Positions 32,750-39,417 of a stretch of DNA of 64,000 nucleotides are shown here, piece after piece. The stretch spans positions 1 through 64,000 of the forward strand of contig NZ_QEKW01000002.1 in assembly GCF_003096675.1 (NCBI RefSeq), written 5' to 3'. Origin of the DNA: Actinomycetospora cinnamomea. Its GTDB lineage: Bacteria; Actinomycetota; Actinomycetes; Mycobacteriales; Pseudonocardiaceae. The first letter of the stretch is position 1. The number at the start of each line of letters is the position of its first letter. Under the pieces are notes generated by a model. The model did not search any database. It was not told the origin of the DNA and worked only from the letters and a program-made list of their open reading frames with translations. The translations under genes were made by a program, and so were the position numbers.

Positions 32750-33531
32750 CCGACCTGCCCGACCTCGAGTCGTACCTCATCGACATGGACGGGGTGCTCG
32801 TCCACGAGCAGAACGCCCTGCCGGGTGCGGACGAGTTCCTGCGTCGCCTGCACGACGCGGGCAAGACGTTCCTCGTCCTGACCAACAACCCGATCTACAC
32901 CCCGCGCGACCTGCAGGCCCGCCTGCACGCGAGCGGCATCGACGTGCCCGCCGAGAACCTGTGGACCTCCGCGCTGGCCACCGCGCAGTTCCTCGACGAC
33001 CAGCGCCCGGGCGGCAGTGCCTTCGTCGTGGGCGAGGCGGGGCTCACCACCGCGCTGCACGACATCGGCTACATCCTCACCGACCGCGACCCCGACTACG
33101 TCGTCATCGGCGAGACCCGGACGTACTCCTTCGAGGCCATCACCCGGGCCATCCGCCTCATCCAGGGCGGCGCGCGCTACATCGTCACCAACCCCGACGC
33201 CACGGGCCCGTCCCCGGAGGGCACGTTGCCGGCCACCGGATCGGTCGCCGCGTTGATCACCCACGCGACGAAGCGTGACCCGTACTTCGTGGGCAAGCCG
33301 AACCCGTTGATGATCCGTGCCGGGCTCAACACCATCGGTGCCCACTCCGAGACCACGGCGATGATCGGCGATCGGATGGACACCGACATGGTCGCGGGCA
33401 TGGAGGCCGGGCTGCACACCATCCTCGTGCTCTCGGGCATCACGGACCCCAGCGAGATGGATCGCTACCCCTACCGGCCCAACCAGGTGGTCCAGAGCGT
33501 GGCCGAGCTGGAGGTGGGCGTGCGGGGCTGA
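32746..33531 (+). CDS. HAD-superfamily hydrolase (NagD-like, class IIA)
   Basis: 261 residues. Motif I is YLIDMDGVLVHE with the nucleophilic Asp, motif II VLTNN, motif III GKPNPLM with Lys, motif IV IGDRMDTDMVAGMEAGL. The substitution pattern and cap position match NagD/4-nitrophenyl phosphatase-like proteins, which dephosphorylate small sugar or nucleoside phosphates. It is translationally coupled to the dienelactone hydrolase. Confidence 0.9.
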   Translation: MTDLPDLESYLIDMDGVLVHEQNALPGADEFLRRLHDAGKTFLVLTNNPIYTPRDLQARLHASGIDVPAENLWTSALATAQFLDDQRPGGSAFVVGEAGLTTALHDIGYILTDRDPDYVVIGETRTYSFEAITRAIRLIQGGARYIVTNPDATGPSPEGTLPATGSVAALITHATKRDPYFVGKPNPLMIRAGLNTIGAHSETTAMIGDRMDTDMVAGMEAGLHTILVLSGITDPSEMDRYPYRPNQVVQSVAELEVGVRG

Positions 33532-33548
33532 CGGGGTACCTCGCGGGT

Positions 33549-33953
33549 ATGCCCGAGAAGTTCGAGGACCTGCCGTCGACGCTGCAGCGCTCGCCGGAGA
33601 GTGCCCGCGAGACCTACGCGAAGGCGAAGGAGTCCGCGGAGGACACCTACGGCAAGGGCGAACGCGCCAGTCGCACGGCCTACGCGGCGCTCAAGCACAC
33701 GCACGAGAAGGTCGGCGACCACTGGGAGCAGAAGGAGGAGTACGGCCCCTCCGACTCCCGCGCCGAGAGCGGCGGCGCGAACCCCGGCGGGGAGACCGGC
33801 GGCGGGGTCGACGCGGGAGCCAGCAAGGAGCACCTCTACGAGCGGGCGAAGGAGCTCGGCGTGGAGGGTCGCTCGAAGATGGACAAGGACGACCTCGCGG
33901 AGGCCGTGCAGAAGGCCAACGACAGGGAGACCCGCAAGGCCCGGGGTGACTGA
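33549..33953 (+). CDS. ChaB-like protein with C-terminal Rho-N/SAP-like segment
   Basis: 134 residues, highly charged. Residues about 5-65 resemble ChaB (EDLPSTLQRSPESARETYAK ... RTAYAALKHTHEKVGDHW). A Gly-rich linker follows (ESGGANPGGETGGG). Residues about 95-128 (KEHLYERAKELGVEGRSKMD) look like the small helical motif of Rho N-terminal/SAP type, possibly nucleic-acid binding. Function unknown. It overlaps the downstream CPBP gene start by eight bases. Confidence 0.78.
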   Translation: MPEKFEDLPSTLQRSPESARETYAKAKESAEDTYGKGERASRTAYAALKHTHEKVGDHWEQKEEYGPSDSRAESGGANPGGETGGGVDAGASKEHLYERAKELGVEGRSKMDKDDLAEAVQKANDRETRKARGD

Positions 33954-34668
33954 CCCCGCGCTGGAGCCGGCCGGTCCCGCCGAACCCGTCACCGGGCCGG
34001 TGACGCCGCCCCGTCCTGCGCCGGGCTGGCTCGAGCTCGTCGTCGCCGCCCTCGCCTACGTCGTCCTCCAGATCGGCCTGTTCGTGCCGATCGGGCTGCT
34101 GTCGGAGGGCATGCCGCCGGCTCCGTTGCTGGTCGCGGTCTCGGGGGCCTCGGCCCTCGGCGCGGTCGCGATCGCGCTGTCCCTGCGCGTGCGCTCGGCC
34201 GCCGCGGTGGGGCTCGTGCGCCCCACGGCGCGTCACCTGGCGACCGGTCTCGGGATCGGCCTCGTGGTCTGGCTGCTCTCCCGCGTCCTCATCGTCGTCT
34301 ACGTCGCCGTCACCGGCGACACCTCCGACCCCCAGGCCGCGCTGACGCTGTTCAGCGGACCGGTCGCCGCGGCGCTGGTCGTCGCGATCGGCGGCCTCGT
34401 CGTCCCGCTGGGTGAGGAGCTGCTCTTCCGCGGGCTGGCCTACCCCGTCCTGCGCCGCCTCGGCCGCGTCGTCGCCGTGGTGCTCAGCGCGGCGGTGTTC
34501 GCCCTGGCGCACGGGCTCAACGTCGTCTTCGCCGCCGCGTTCCTGCTCGGTGTCGTCAACGCCGTGCTCTACGAGCGCACCGGCTCGATCTGGCCGGCCG
34601 TGGCCTCCCACGCCACGTTCAACGTCATCTCGTTCGTGCTGGTGCTCGCGGTGGGCGACCAGCTCTGA
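33946..34668 (+). CDS. CPBP-family intramembrane glutamic endopeptidase
   Basis: 240 residues, about six to eight hydrophobic segments. The Abi/CPBP motifs are present: EELLFRG (motif 1 with the catalytic Glu pair), FALAHG (motif 2 with His) and SHATFN (motif 3). Family members are Rce1-like membrane proteases or bacteriocin-immunity proteins. GTG at 33946 overlaps the ChaB-like gene end, so the two are probably co-expressed. Confidence 0.9.
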   Translation: MTDPALEPAGPAEPVTGPVTPPRPAPGWLELVVAALAYVVLQIGLFVPIGLLSEGMPPAPLLVAVSGASALGAVAIALSLRVRSAAAVGLVRPTARHLATGLGIGLVVWLLSRVLIVVYVAVTGDTSDPQAALTLFSGPVAAALVVAIGGLVVPLGEELLFRGLAYPVLRRLGRVVAVVLSAAVFALAHGLNVVFAAAFLLGVVNAVLYERTGSIWPAVASHATFNVISFVLVLAVGDQL

Positions 34669-34699
34669 GCCCCGACCGAGCCCGACCGGCCGGTCGTGC

Positions 34700-35041
34700 T
34701 CAGGTGAAGGCCTCGAAGTCCATGTCCACGCCGTCGGTGGTGCGCCGGACGGTGACGACCCCGGCGGCGTCCTTCGTGTCCAGTTCCCAGAGCATCCGGG
34801 CGAGGCGGTGCGCCGCGCCGCGGGGCTCGTCGGCGGTCTGCAGCAGTGTGCGGTGCGAGGCCCCGAGGTTCCACGCCGCGGCCGTGCCGGCACCCTGGCT
34901 GGCCGACGTCACGACGTCGAGCAGCCAGCGGGCGGGCTTCCCGGAGAACGCCGCGGTCTGGTGGGCGAGGACCTCGACGACGTGGTCGGCACGCACCAGC
35001 CCGTCGTCCAGGGTCTGGATCCACACCCGGCTCAGCCCCAC
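34700..35041 (-). CDS. Conserved-looking hypothetical protein, 113 residues
   Basis: GTG at 35041 is preceded by GGGAGG at 8 bases and begins a stretch of normal composition (VWIQTLDDGLVRADHVVEVL). The middle has WLLDVVTSASQG and AWNLGASHRTLLQTADEP, the end VRRTTDGVDMDFEAF. The frame is open to an ATG at 35221 that overlaps the stop of a 41-codon small ORF, but the intervening residues are low-complexity and less convincing; both starts are possible. I do not recognise the family. A MerR-type promoter at 35414-35442 probably drives it. Confidence 0.62.
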   Translation of the reverse strand: MGLSRVWIQTLDDGLVRADHVVEVLAHQTAAFSGKPARWLLDVVTSASQGAGTAAAWNLGASHRTLLQTADEPRGAAHRLARMLWELDTKDAAGVVTVRRTTDGVDMDFEAFT

Positions 35042-35217
35042 GATCGCGCCTCCCTCGCCTCCGCAGCACACCGTCGGTCCGGCTCCCGCGTGCCACGGTG
35101 ACGAGACCGCGCCCGGCGGAAGCCGGGGCCGGTGGCCGGAGCGACCCGTGTCGAGGGTGGATGCGGCGTACGGCCGTGCGTCGGTCGTCCGGTCGGCCCG
35201 GCTCCCGCCGGGGAGGG

Positions 35218-35343
35218 TCATCGATCACCGTGCTGTCGGTCAGGAGTCGGTATCGCGCTCGACATCACCTCCTCGTCGAGACGGTCGTCGTCGACGTGCG
35301 GCGGGGGCGACCGCGTCCTCGGGCGGCGACGGTCGACGGCCAC
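35218..35343 (-). CDS. Possible small protein, 41 residues, downstream of the MerR-type promoter
   Basis: GTG at 35343 is preceded by GGAGGAGGT at 6 bases, a very strong ribosome site. The peptide is charged (DRRRPRTRSPPPHVDDDRLD) and ends with TGA at 35218-35220, which overlaps an ATG in the next frame. It may be a true small protein or a leader peptide coupling translation to the downstream gene. Nothing recognisable in the sequence. Confidence 0.45.
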   Translation of the reverse strand: MAVDRRRPRTRSPPPHVDDDRLDEEVMSSAIPTPDRQHGDR

Positions 35344-35413
35344 GACGAACACCTCCTCCGGTCAACCCTGAGAGCGCCTCGGCGCCTCTCCAACCAACCG
35401 CGAGATACCTGCA

Positions 35414-35450
35414 ACTCTAGGGAGAGGTTTTCCTCAGGTCAACCCTGAGG
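35414..35450 (-). promoter_or_regulatory. MerR/SoxR-like palindrome over a -35 box, at the merR 3' end
   Basis: The palindrome 35432-35450 reads CCTCAGGTCAACCCTGAGG and resembles SoxR-type operators. On the minus strand TTGACC (35437-35442) and TAGAGT (35414-35419), spaced 17 bp, form a good promoter toward the small ORF. The merR stop (complement of 35439-35441) is in the middle of the palindrome. A related site, GGTCAACCCTGAG, recurs at 35360-35372 next to the small ORF's ribosome site. Confidence 0.65.
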
Positions 35451-35831
35451 TTCCTCCCCGCGCGTGGAGCCGAGCTCGCGGCGCGCGACGTCGCGTTCGT
35501 CGCGCGCGGTGTCCCGTTCCCGGCGAGCCCGGTCGCGCTCCTCGGTGGTCGCGGCGTGACGGGCGCGCTCGTCGGCGAGGTCGGCACGGAGGTCGAGGAT
35601 CGCCGCGGCGCTGGCGAGGGTGTGACCGTGCTCGGTCAGCTCCCGCAGGGCGACGATCCGGTCGAGCTGCGCGCGCGACCACCGCCGGTGCCCGCCCTCG
35701 GAACGTGCCGGGCTGACCAGCCCGGCGGCGTCGAGGTTGCGCAGGTACGCCGGGGTGACCCCGAGCAGGTCGACGGCCTGGCCCATGCCGAAGGCCGGGT
35801 GGTCGGGGTCGTCCAGACGGTCCAGAGACAT
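35439..35831 (-). CDS. MerR-family transcriptional regulator with coiled-coil tail
   Basis: 130 residues. MerR HTH about 12-65 (FGMGQAVDLLGVTPAYLRNL, GGHRRWSRAQLDRIVALREL), then a long charged helix from about 85 (ADERARHAATTEERDRARRE) built of Arg/Glu heptads. Cys residues for metal or redox sensing are absent, unlike SoxR or MerR itself, so the signal is unknown. ATG at 35831 follows GAAGAAGG; the upstream extension would run through a class C palindrome. The gene's last codons form part of an operator-like palindrome and promoter for the downstream small genes, which suggests it controls them. Confidence 0.85.
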   Translation of the reverse strand: MSLDRLDDPDHPAFGMGQAVDLLGVTPAYLRNLDAAGLVSPARSEGGHRRWSRAQLDRIVALRELTEHGHTLASAAAILDLRADLADERARHAATTEERDRARRERDTARDERDVARRELGSTRGEEPQG

Positions 35832-35879
35832 GCCTTCTTCTCCCACCGGTACCGCGACCCGACGGTACCGGCCCGCCGG

Positions 35880-35935
35880 GTGCGCTCCGCGCACATGAGC
35901 ACGAAGAAGTGCTTCCAGCACTCCTACGTGCTCAC
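35880..35935. repeat. Dispersed palindrome, class C copy 2 (inverted orientation)
   Basis: The small hairpin GTGCGCTCCGCGCAC (35880-35894) is followed by the long one (ATGAGCACGAAGAAGTGCT and AGCACTCCTACGTGCTCAC, loop TCC). Relative order is the mirror of copies 1 and 3. It lies 7 bases after the stop of a 44-codon ORF and upstream of merR. Confidence 0.85.
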
Positions 35936-35942
35936 GGGCGCG

Positions 35943-36077
35943 TCAGCGCACCTGCTCGGTGGGGCGCACGAGCATCTCGTTCACCGCCGCGCGCCGCGGC
36001 CGGGTGACCATGGAGAGGGCGGGACCATCGAGCGCCCCCGTCACCACGGCGGTCGTGCCCCCGAGCACTCCACCCAC
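35943..36077 (-). CDS. Possible small protein, 44 residues
   Basis: GTG at 36077 is preceded by GGGGAGG at 5 bases. The peptide (MGGVLGGTTAVVTGALDG at the start, AAVNEMLVRPTEQVR at the end) has a Gly/Val-rich N-terminal half and basic C-terminal half, with G or C at nearly every third codon position. The stop lies just before a class C palindrome, the normal position of these elements relative to genes. It fills the otherwise empty region between merR and the aldehyde dehydrogenase. No family recognised. Confidence 0.45.
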   Translation of the reverse strand: MGGVLGGTTAVVTGALDGPALSMVTRPRRAAVNEMLVRPTEQVR

Positions 36078-36148
36078 GCAGTCCTCCCCACCTCGGTGCC
36101 GATCACGAGCAGGCGTACCACGGGCGCTCCGGTGGAACCCCGCGACAC

Positions 36149-37540
36149 GTGAGCACTCCGACCGACAGCCAGACCGCCATCGAGGTCCACGACCCGGCCA
36201 CCGGCGAGCTCGTGGGCCGCGTCCACCCCGCCGGCCCCGACGAGGTCGACGCCGCGGTCGCCCGCGCCCGCACCGCCCGCGACGGCTGGGCCCGCACGTC
36301 CCCCGGTGACCGCGCCGGGCTCGTCCGCGACGCCGCGGGGGCGCTGCGCGCCGTCGCCGAGGAGCTCGCCCGCCTCAACGAGACCGAGACCGGCCGGCCC
36401 TACGACGACGGCCTGGGCGGGGTGCTCGCCGCCGCCGGGACCCTCGAGCAGTACGCCGAGCTGGGCCCGGTGCACCGCGGGCGCTCGCTGCAGGGCAACT
36501 GGGGTGCCACCGACCTCATGGTCCCCGAGCCGCGCGGGGTGGCCGCGGTCATCACCCCGTGGAACGACCCGGTCGCCGTCGCCGCCGGGCTATCCGGGGC
36601 GGCCCTGGTCACCGGCAACACCGTCGTGCACAAGCCCAGCGAGCGCTGCCCGCACCTCGGGCGGCGCTTCGCCGAGCTCGTCGCGTCGTTCCTGCCCGAC
36701 GGCGTGCTCGAGATCGTCGACGGCGCGGGCCCCACCGGCGCGGCGCTGGCCGGGCACGCGGACGTCGACCTCGTCGCCCATGTCGGCTCGATCGTCGCCG
36801 GCCGCGCGATCGCCCAGGCCGCCGCGGGCACCGGGGCGCACGTCCTGCTCGAGAACGGCGGCAACGACCCGCTGGTCGTCGACGACGACGTCGACCCGCG
36901 CTGGGCCGCCGAGCAGGCCGCGCTGGGCTCGTACGCCAACGGCGGCCAGGTGTGCGTGTCGGTCGAGCGCATCTACGTCGCGGCGGGCGTCGCCGAGCCG
37001 TTCCTCGACGCGCTGGCCGAGGAGGCCGCCCGCTGGGTCTACCGGCCGGGACCGGGGGAGAAGGCGCTCGGCCCGCTGGTCGACCGCCGCCACCGCGACC
37101 ACGTCCACGCCCACGTCGCCGCCGCGGTCTCCGACGGCGCGCGGGTGCACGCCGGCGGCTACGTGCCCGAGGGCGAGGGCGCGTTCTACCCGGCCACCGT
37201 GCTCTCGGGCCTGAGCCCGGCGATGGCGATCCTGCGCGAGGAGACGTTCGGTCCGGTCGCCCCGGTGCGCGTCGTGGAGGACTTCGCCCAGGGCCTGGCC
37301 GAGGCGATCGACGACCCGCACGGCCTCGCCGCCACGGTGCTGACCGGTCGCATGGCGCACGCCCAGCAGGCGTGGCGGGAGCTGCCCGTCGGCACCGTGA
37401 AGATCAACGCGGTGTTCGGGGGCGCGCCGGGCGGGGCCGCCGAGCCGCGCGGGCGCTCGGGATCGGGCTTCGGCTACGGGCCGGAGCTCCTCGACGAGAT
37501 GACGACCACCAAGGTGGTGCACTGGTCGCCGCTGCCGTAG
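36149..37540 (+). CDS. Aldehyde dehydrogenase family protein
   Basis: 463 residues. ITPWNDPVAV is the Asn-containing oxyanion motif (PWN), LLENGGNDPLVV holds the general-base Glu, GGQVCVSVERIYV the catalytic Cys, and EETFGPVAPV the conserved EExFGP. The cofactor domain includes GNTVVHKPSERCP. The family oxidises aldehydes with NAD(P)+. GTG at 36149 is used. Substrate not predictable; it could serve aldehydes from elsewhere in this region, but it is not next to the diol dehydratase operon. Confidence 0.92.
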   Translation: MSTPTDSQTAIEVHDPATGELVGRVHPAGPDEVDAAVARARTARDGWARTSPGDRAGLVRDAAGALRAVAEELARLNETETGRPYDDGLGGVLAAAGTLEQYAELGPVHRGRSLQGNWGATDLMVPEPRGVAAVITPWNDPVAVAAGLSGAALVTGNTVVHKPSERCPHLGRRFAELVASFLPDGVLEIVDGAGPTGAALAGHADVDLVAHVGSIVAGRAIAQAAAGTGAHVLLENGGNDPLVVDDDVDPRWAAEQAALGSYANGGQVCVSVERIYVAAGVAEPFLDALAEEAARWVYRPGPGEKALGPLVDRRHRDHVHAHVAAAVSDGARVHAGGYVPEGEGAFYPATVLSGLSPAMAILREETFGPVAPVRVVEDFAQGLAEAIDDPHGLAATVLTGRMAHAQQAWRELPVGTVKINAVFGGAPGGAAEPRGRSGSGFGYGPELLDEMTTTKVVHWSPLP

Positions 37541-37621
37541 GCCGTCCGGGCGCCGGTCGCGACGGAGGGTGGCTCCTGATCACGGCGTGACCCCCGGACT
37601 GGGTGCCCTCGTTGGTCCGTC

Positions 37622-38146
37622 ATGGCTACTCCCGACGACGCGCCCACGGACGCCGGCCTCACGACCGTGCTGCGCCGGCGGCGCCGCCGGCCGGGCGTGC
37701 TCGCCCGCGCGACGCTCGGGGTGTCGACGGCGGTCCTGGGCGTCGCGGGCGTGGGCGTGGCCACCGGCGTGGCGCCCGCGGCGCTGGTCGGGGCGCCGGC
37801 GACGCTCGCGGTCCCGCCGCCGGTTCCCGTGCCCGTGCTCGGTCCGCCGCCGACGCTCGTGACGCCCACGACGGAGGCCCCGGAGGTGACCTCGCCGACG
37901 ACGACCCGGACCACGACCCGGACCACGACCCGGATGCCGCGGCGCAGCGCCGTCGAGGAGACGACCCGGCGCACGACCCGCGCGACGGCGCGGACGGTCA
38001 CCCCGCAGCCGGTGGCGCCGGCACCCGTCACGCCGACACGCGGGGGATCGACGCCGGCGGAACCGGAGCCGAGTGAGCCCGCCGACCCGTCGACGAGCGG
38101 CGACGGCGGCGCGTCGCCCCGGGTGTCGCGCAGCGTCGAGGGCTGA
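37622..38146 (+). CDS. Single-pass membrane protein with Pro/Thr-rich exported tail
   Basis: 174 residues. A basic cluster (LRRRRRRPG) precedes one hydrophobic helix (about 28-60, ARATLGVSTAVLGVAGVGVA), then a low-complexity Pro/Thr/Val segment with repeats of RTTT, as in cell-wall-spanning or mannosylated proteins. There is no catalytic domain. ATG at 37622 gives the positive-inside start. Composition suggests secretion or anchoring, but function is unknown and the frame could partly reflect base composition. Confidence 0.55.
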   Translation: MATPDDAPTDAGLTTVLRRRRRRPGVLARATLGVSTAVLGVAGVGVATGVAPAALVGAPATLAVPPPVPVPVLGPPPTLVTPTTEAPEVTSPTTTRTTTRTTTRMPRRSAVEETTRRTTRATARTVTPQPVAPAPVTPTRGGSTPAEPEPSEPADPSTSGDGGASPRVSRSVEG

Positions 38147-38330
38147 ACTGACCATCGCGCCTGTCCGGGCGGGGGGTTCTCGTCCACGCGGGGCGAGACG
38201 GGCGTTTCGGCCGGTCGTCCTGGTCGGCGTCCGGGCTCGGAGGCGCGGCCGTGATCTCCGGGTTCGTGCGGTGGACGACGGCGCCGCGCGCGGGTCGTGC
38301 TCCTGATCTACGAGCGCCACGGTCGTGGTC
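38147..38330. other. Intergenic stretch without recognisable gene
   Basis: About 184 bases after the Pro/Thr-rich gene. No ORF with a ribosome site or plausible composition was found on either strand. It leads into the repeat-dense block at 38331-38517. Confidence 0.5.
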
Positions 38331-38395
38331 GTGATCGGCGGAAGTGTGCGCCAACGTGCTCTCGAAGCCTGCCCCCGCACACTTCCGCCGATCAC
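38331..38395. repeat. Long perfect inverted repeat, 20-bp arms
   Basis: GTGATCGGCGGAAGTGTGCG at 38331-38350 is exactly complementary to 38376-38395, with a 25-base loop. It starts with GTGA like the 40-bp family but has a longer loop and different arms. No gene stop lies inside it. Confidence 0.85.
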
Positions 38396-38454
38396 CGGCC
38401 GCGCCGGTCACCGGCCGCGCCGATCACCGGCCGCGCCGATCACCGGCCGCGCCG
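38391..38454. repeat. Four tandem copies of a 16-bp unit
   Basis: The unit ATCACCGGCCGCGCCG occurs four times head to tail (38391, 38407, 38423, 38439); only the second copy differs, starting with G. It begins inside the right arm of the inverted repeat, suggesting the array grew from that arm. Confidence 0.9.
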
Positions 38455-38482
38455 ACCGCCGACGGTGATCGATGCGCCTTTC

Positions 38483-38517
38483 CCTGGCGTTGCGTAGCAG
38501 CAACGCCGCATTGCTCG
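38483..38517. repeat. 35-bp dispersed repeat, intergenic copy
   Basis: The complement reads CGAGCAATGCGGCGTTGCTG, 7 variable bases, ACGCCAGG. The same pattern with identical spacing is found at 43108-43142 inside a glycosyltransferase. It contains short self-complementary parts (AGCAA/TTGCT and GGCGTTGC/GCAACGCC). Confidence 0.75.
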
Positions 38518-38584
38518 CACTCCGGAGCGCGGACCTCAGGGCGGCGGGTCCCACGCCCGGCGCAGGACCCGCCACCCACGCTCG

Positions 38585-39031
38585 TCAGCGCATGAGGGCG
38601 ACCAGCTCGCCGGGGAGCTGCTCGAGGGTGCGGTCGACCTGGTCGGAGGGCAGCCACTCGCGCAGCAGCCGCAGGACCTGCTCGACCTGGCGCTCGACCT
38701 CGTCGGCGTCGACCGACGCGACGTGGCCGCTGACCGCGTCGACGAACGCGTCCTTGCCGACCGGGCGGGCGGCGTCGTCCTTCGGGCGCTGGGCACGCAG
38801 CTCCGCGGACAGTTCCGGCGGCAAGCTGACCGTGAGCTCCTGCGCGAGGCCGCTGCTGATCGTCTTGCCGAGCTCGTTGAGCGTGCTGCGGACCAGCACC
38901 TCGGCCTCCGAGGGCTGCTCGAGCCCGAGGCGACGCTGCACCTGCCCGCTGAACGCGGCGAGGGTCTGGCTCGAGTTCGACGGGTTCGGGTCGTGGGGGT
39001 TCTCGTCACCCTGGATCGGCGGTGTCGTCAT
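38585..39031 (-). CDS. Hypothetical DUF2267-like protein
   Basis: 148 residues. The region AEVLVRSTLNELGKTISSGLAQELTVSLPPELSAEL resembles the helix pairs of DUF2267 proteins, as does VEQVLRLLREWLPSDQVDRTL; assignment is tentative. The N-terminal 20 residues are polar and probably disordered. ATG at 39031 is preceded by GGAAGGAAG. Upstream lies a class A palindrome whose flank, GACCGAAGGTCGAAC in this orientation, lies next to that ribosome site. Confidence 0.65.
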   Translation of the reverse strand: MTTPPIQGDENPHDPNPSNSSQTLAAFSGQVQRRLGLEQPSEAEVLVRSTLNELGKTISSGLAQELTVSLPPELSAELRAQRPKDDAARPVGKDAFVDAVSGHVASVDADEVERQVEQVLRLLREWLPSDQVDRTLEQLPGELVALMR

Positions 39032-39063
39032 CAGATGCTTCCTTCCGTTCGACCTTCGGTCTT

Positions 39064-39103
39064 GTGCGCGCGTGTCCGTGCCCCGGCACGGAGATCCGCT
39101 CAC
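39064..39103. repeat. 40-bp dispersed palindrome, class A copy 4
   Basis: GTGCGCGCGTGTCCGTGCC and GGCACGGAGATCCGCTCAC. The stop of the gene at 39100-39417 (complement of 39100-39102) lies in the CTCAC end, and the class A flank (CGACCTTCGGTCTT) leads to the DUF2267-like gene's start. Confidence 0.85.
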
Positions 39104-39417
39104 GAGGCGGAGCCGAAGCCCTCCTGCGCGGCGCGGTGCAGGCCCTCGGTCCAGCGCGCTCGGCGCTCGTCCTCGGTCTGCTCCCACCACGCCGGGCCTC
39201 GCTCACCCAGGGCGGTCTTGGCCGCCTGTACCCGCGATCGCGCCGACGACTCTCCCGCACGGTCGCCGGCGCGGGTCGCGGCGCCCACGTCGCGGCGGGC
39301 GGCCATGAGCCAGCGCCGCAGGACCGCGGCGTCGTCGGCGGGGATCCGCGGGTCGGCGGCGCGCCAGCGGCGCCCGTCGACGACGATGTATCGCCCGTCG
39401 TCGGTGTGCTCGACCAT
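39100..39417 (-). CDS. Small conserved hypothetical protein, 105 residues
   Basis: Begins MVEHTDDGRYIVVDGRRWRA and continues with a helical, Arg/Ala-rich segment (RRWLMAARRDVGAATRAGDR, SRVQAAKTALGERGPAWWEQ). Similar short actinobacterial proteins are often labelled biopolymer transporter Tol without evidence; I would leave the function open. ATG overlaps the stop of the glycosyltransferase gene (TGATG), so it is translated as the last gene of that unit. The TGA lies in a 40-bp palindrome. Confidence 0.7.
   Translation of the reverse strand: MVEHTDDGRYIVVDGRRWRAADPRIPADDAAVLRRWLMAARRDVGAATRAGDRAGESSARSRVQAAKTALGERGPAWWEQTEDERRARWTEGLHRAAQEGFGSAS

Noticed and set aside
34700-35221. 173-residue version of the hypothetical gene starting at ATG 35221
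   Set aside because: The first about 60 residues are low-complexity, and GTG 35041 has a good GGGAGG; the longer form is kept only as an alternative.
38391-38454. 16-bp tandem repeats considered as a CRISPR array
   Set aside because: The units are contiguous, without spacers, and no cas gene is present.
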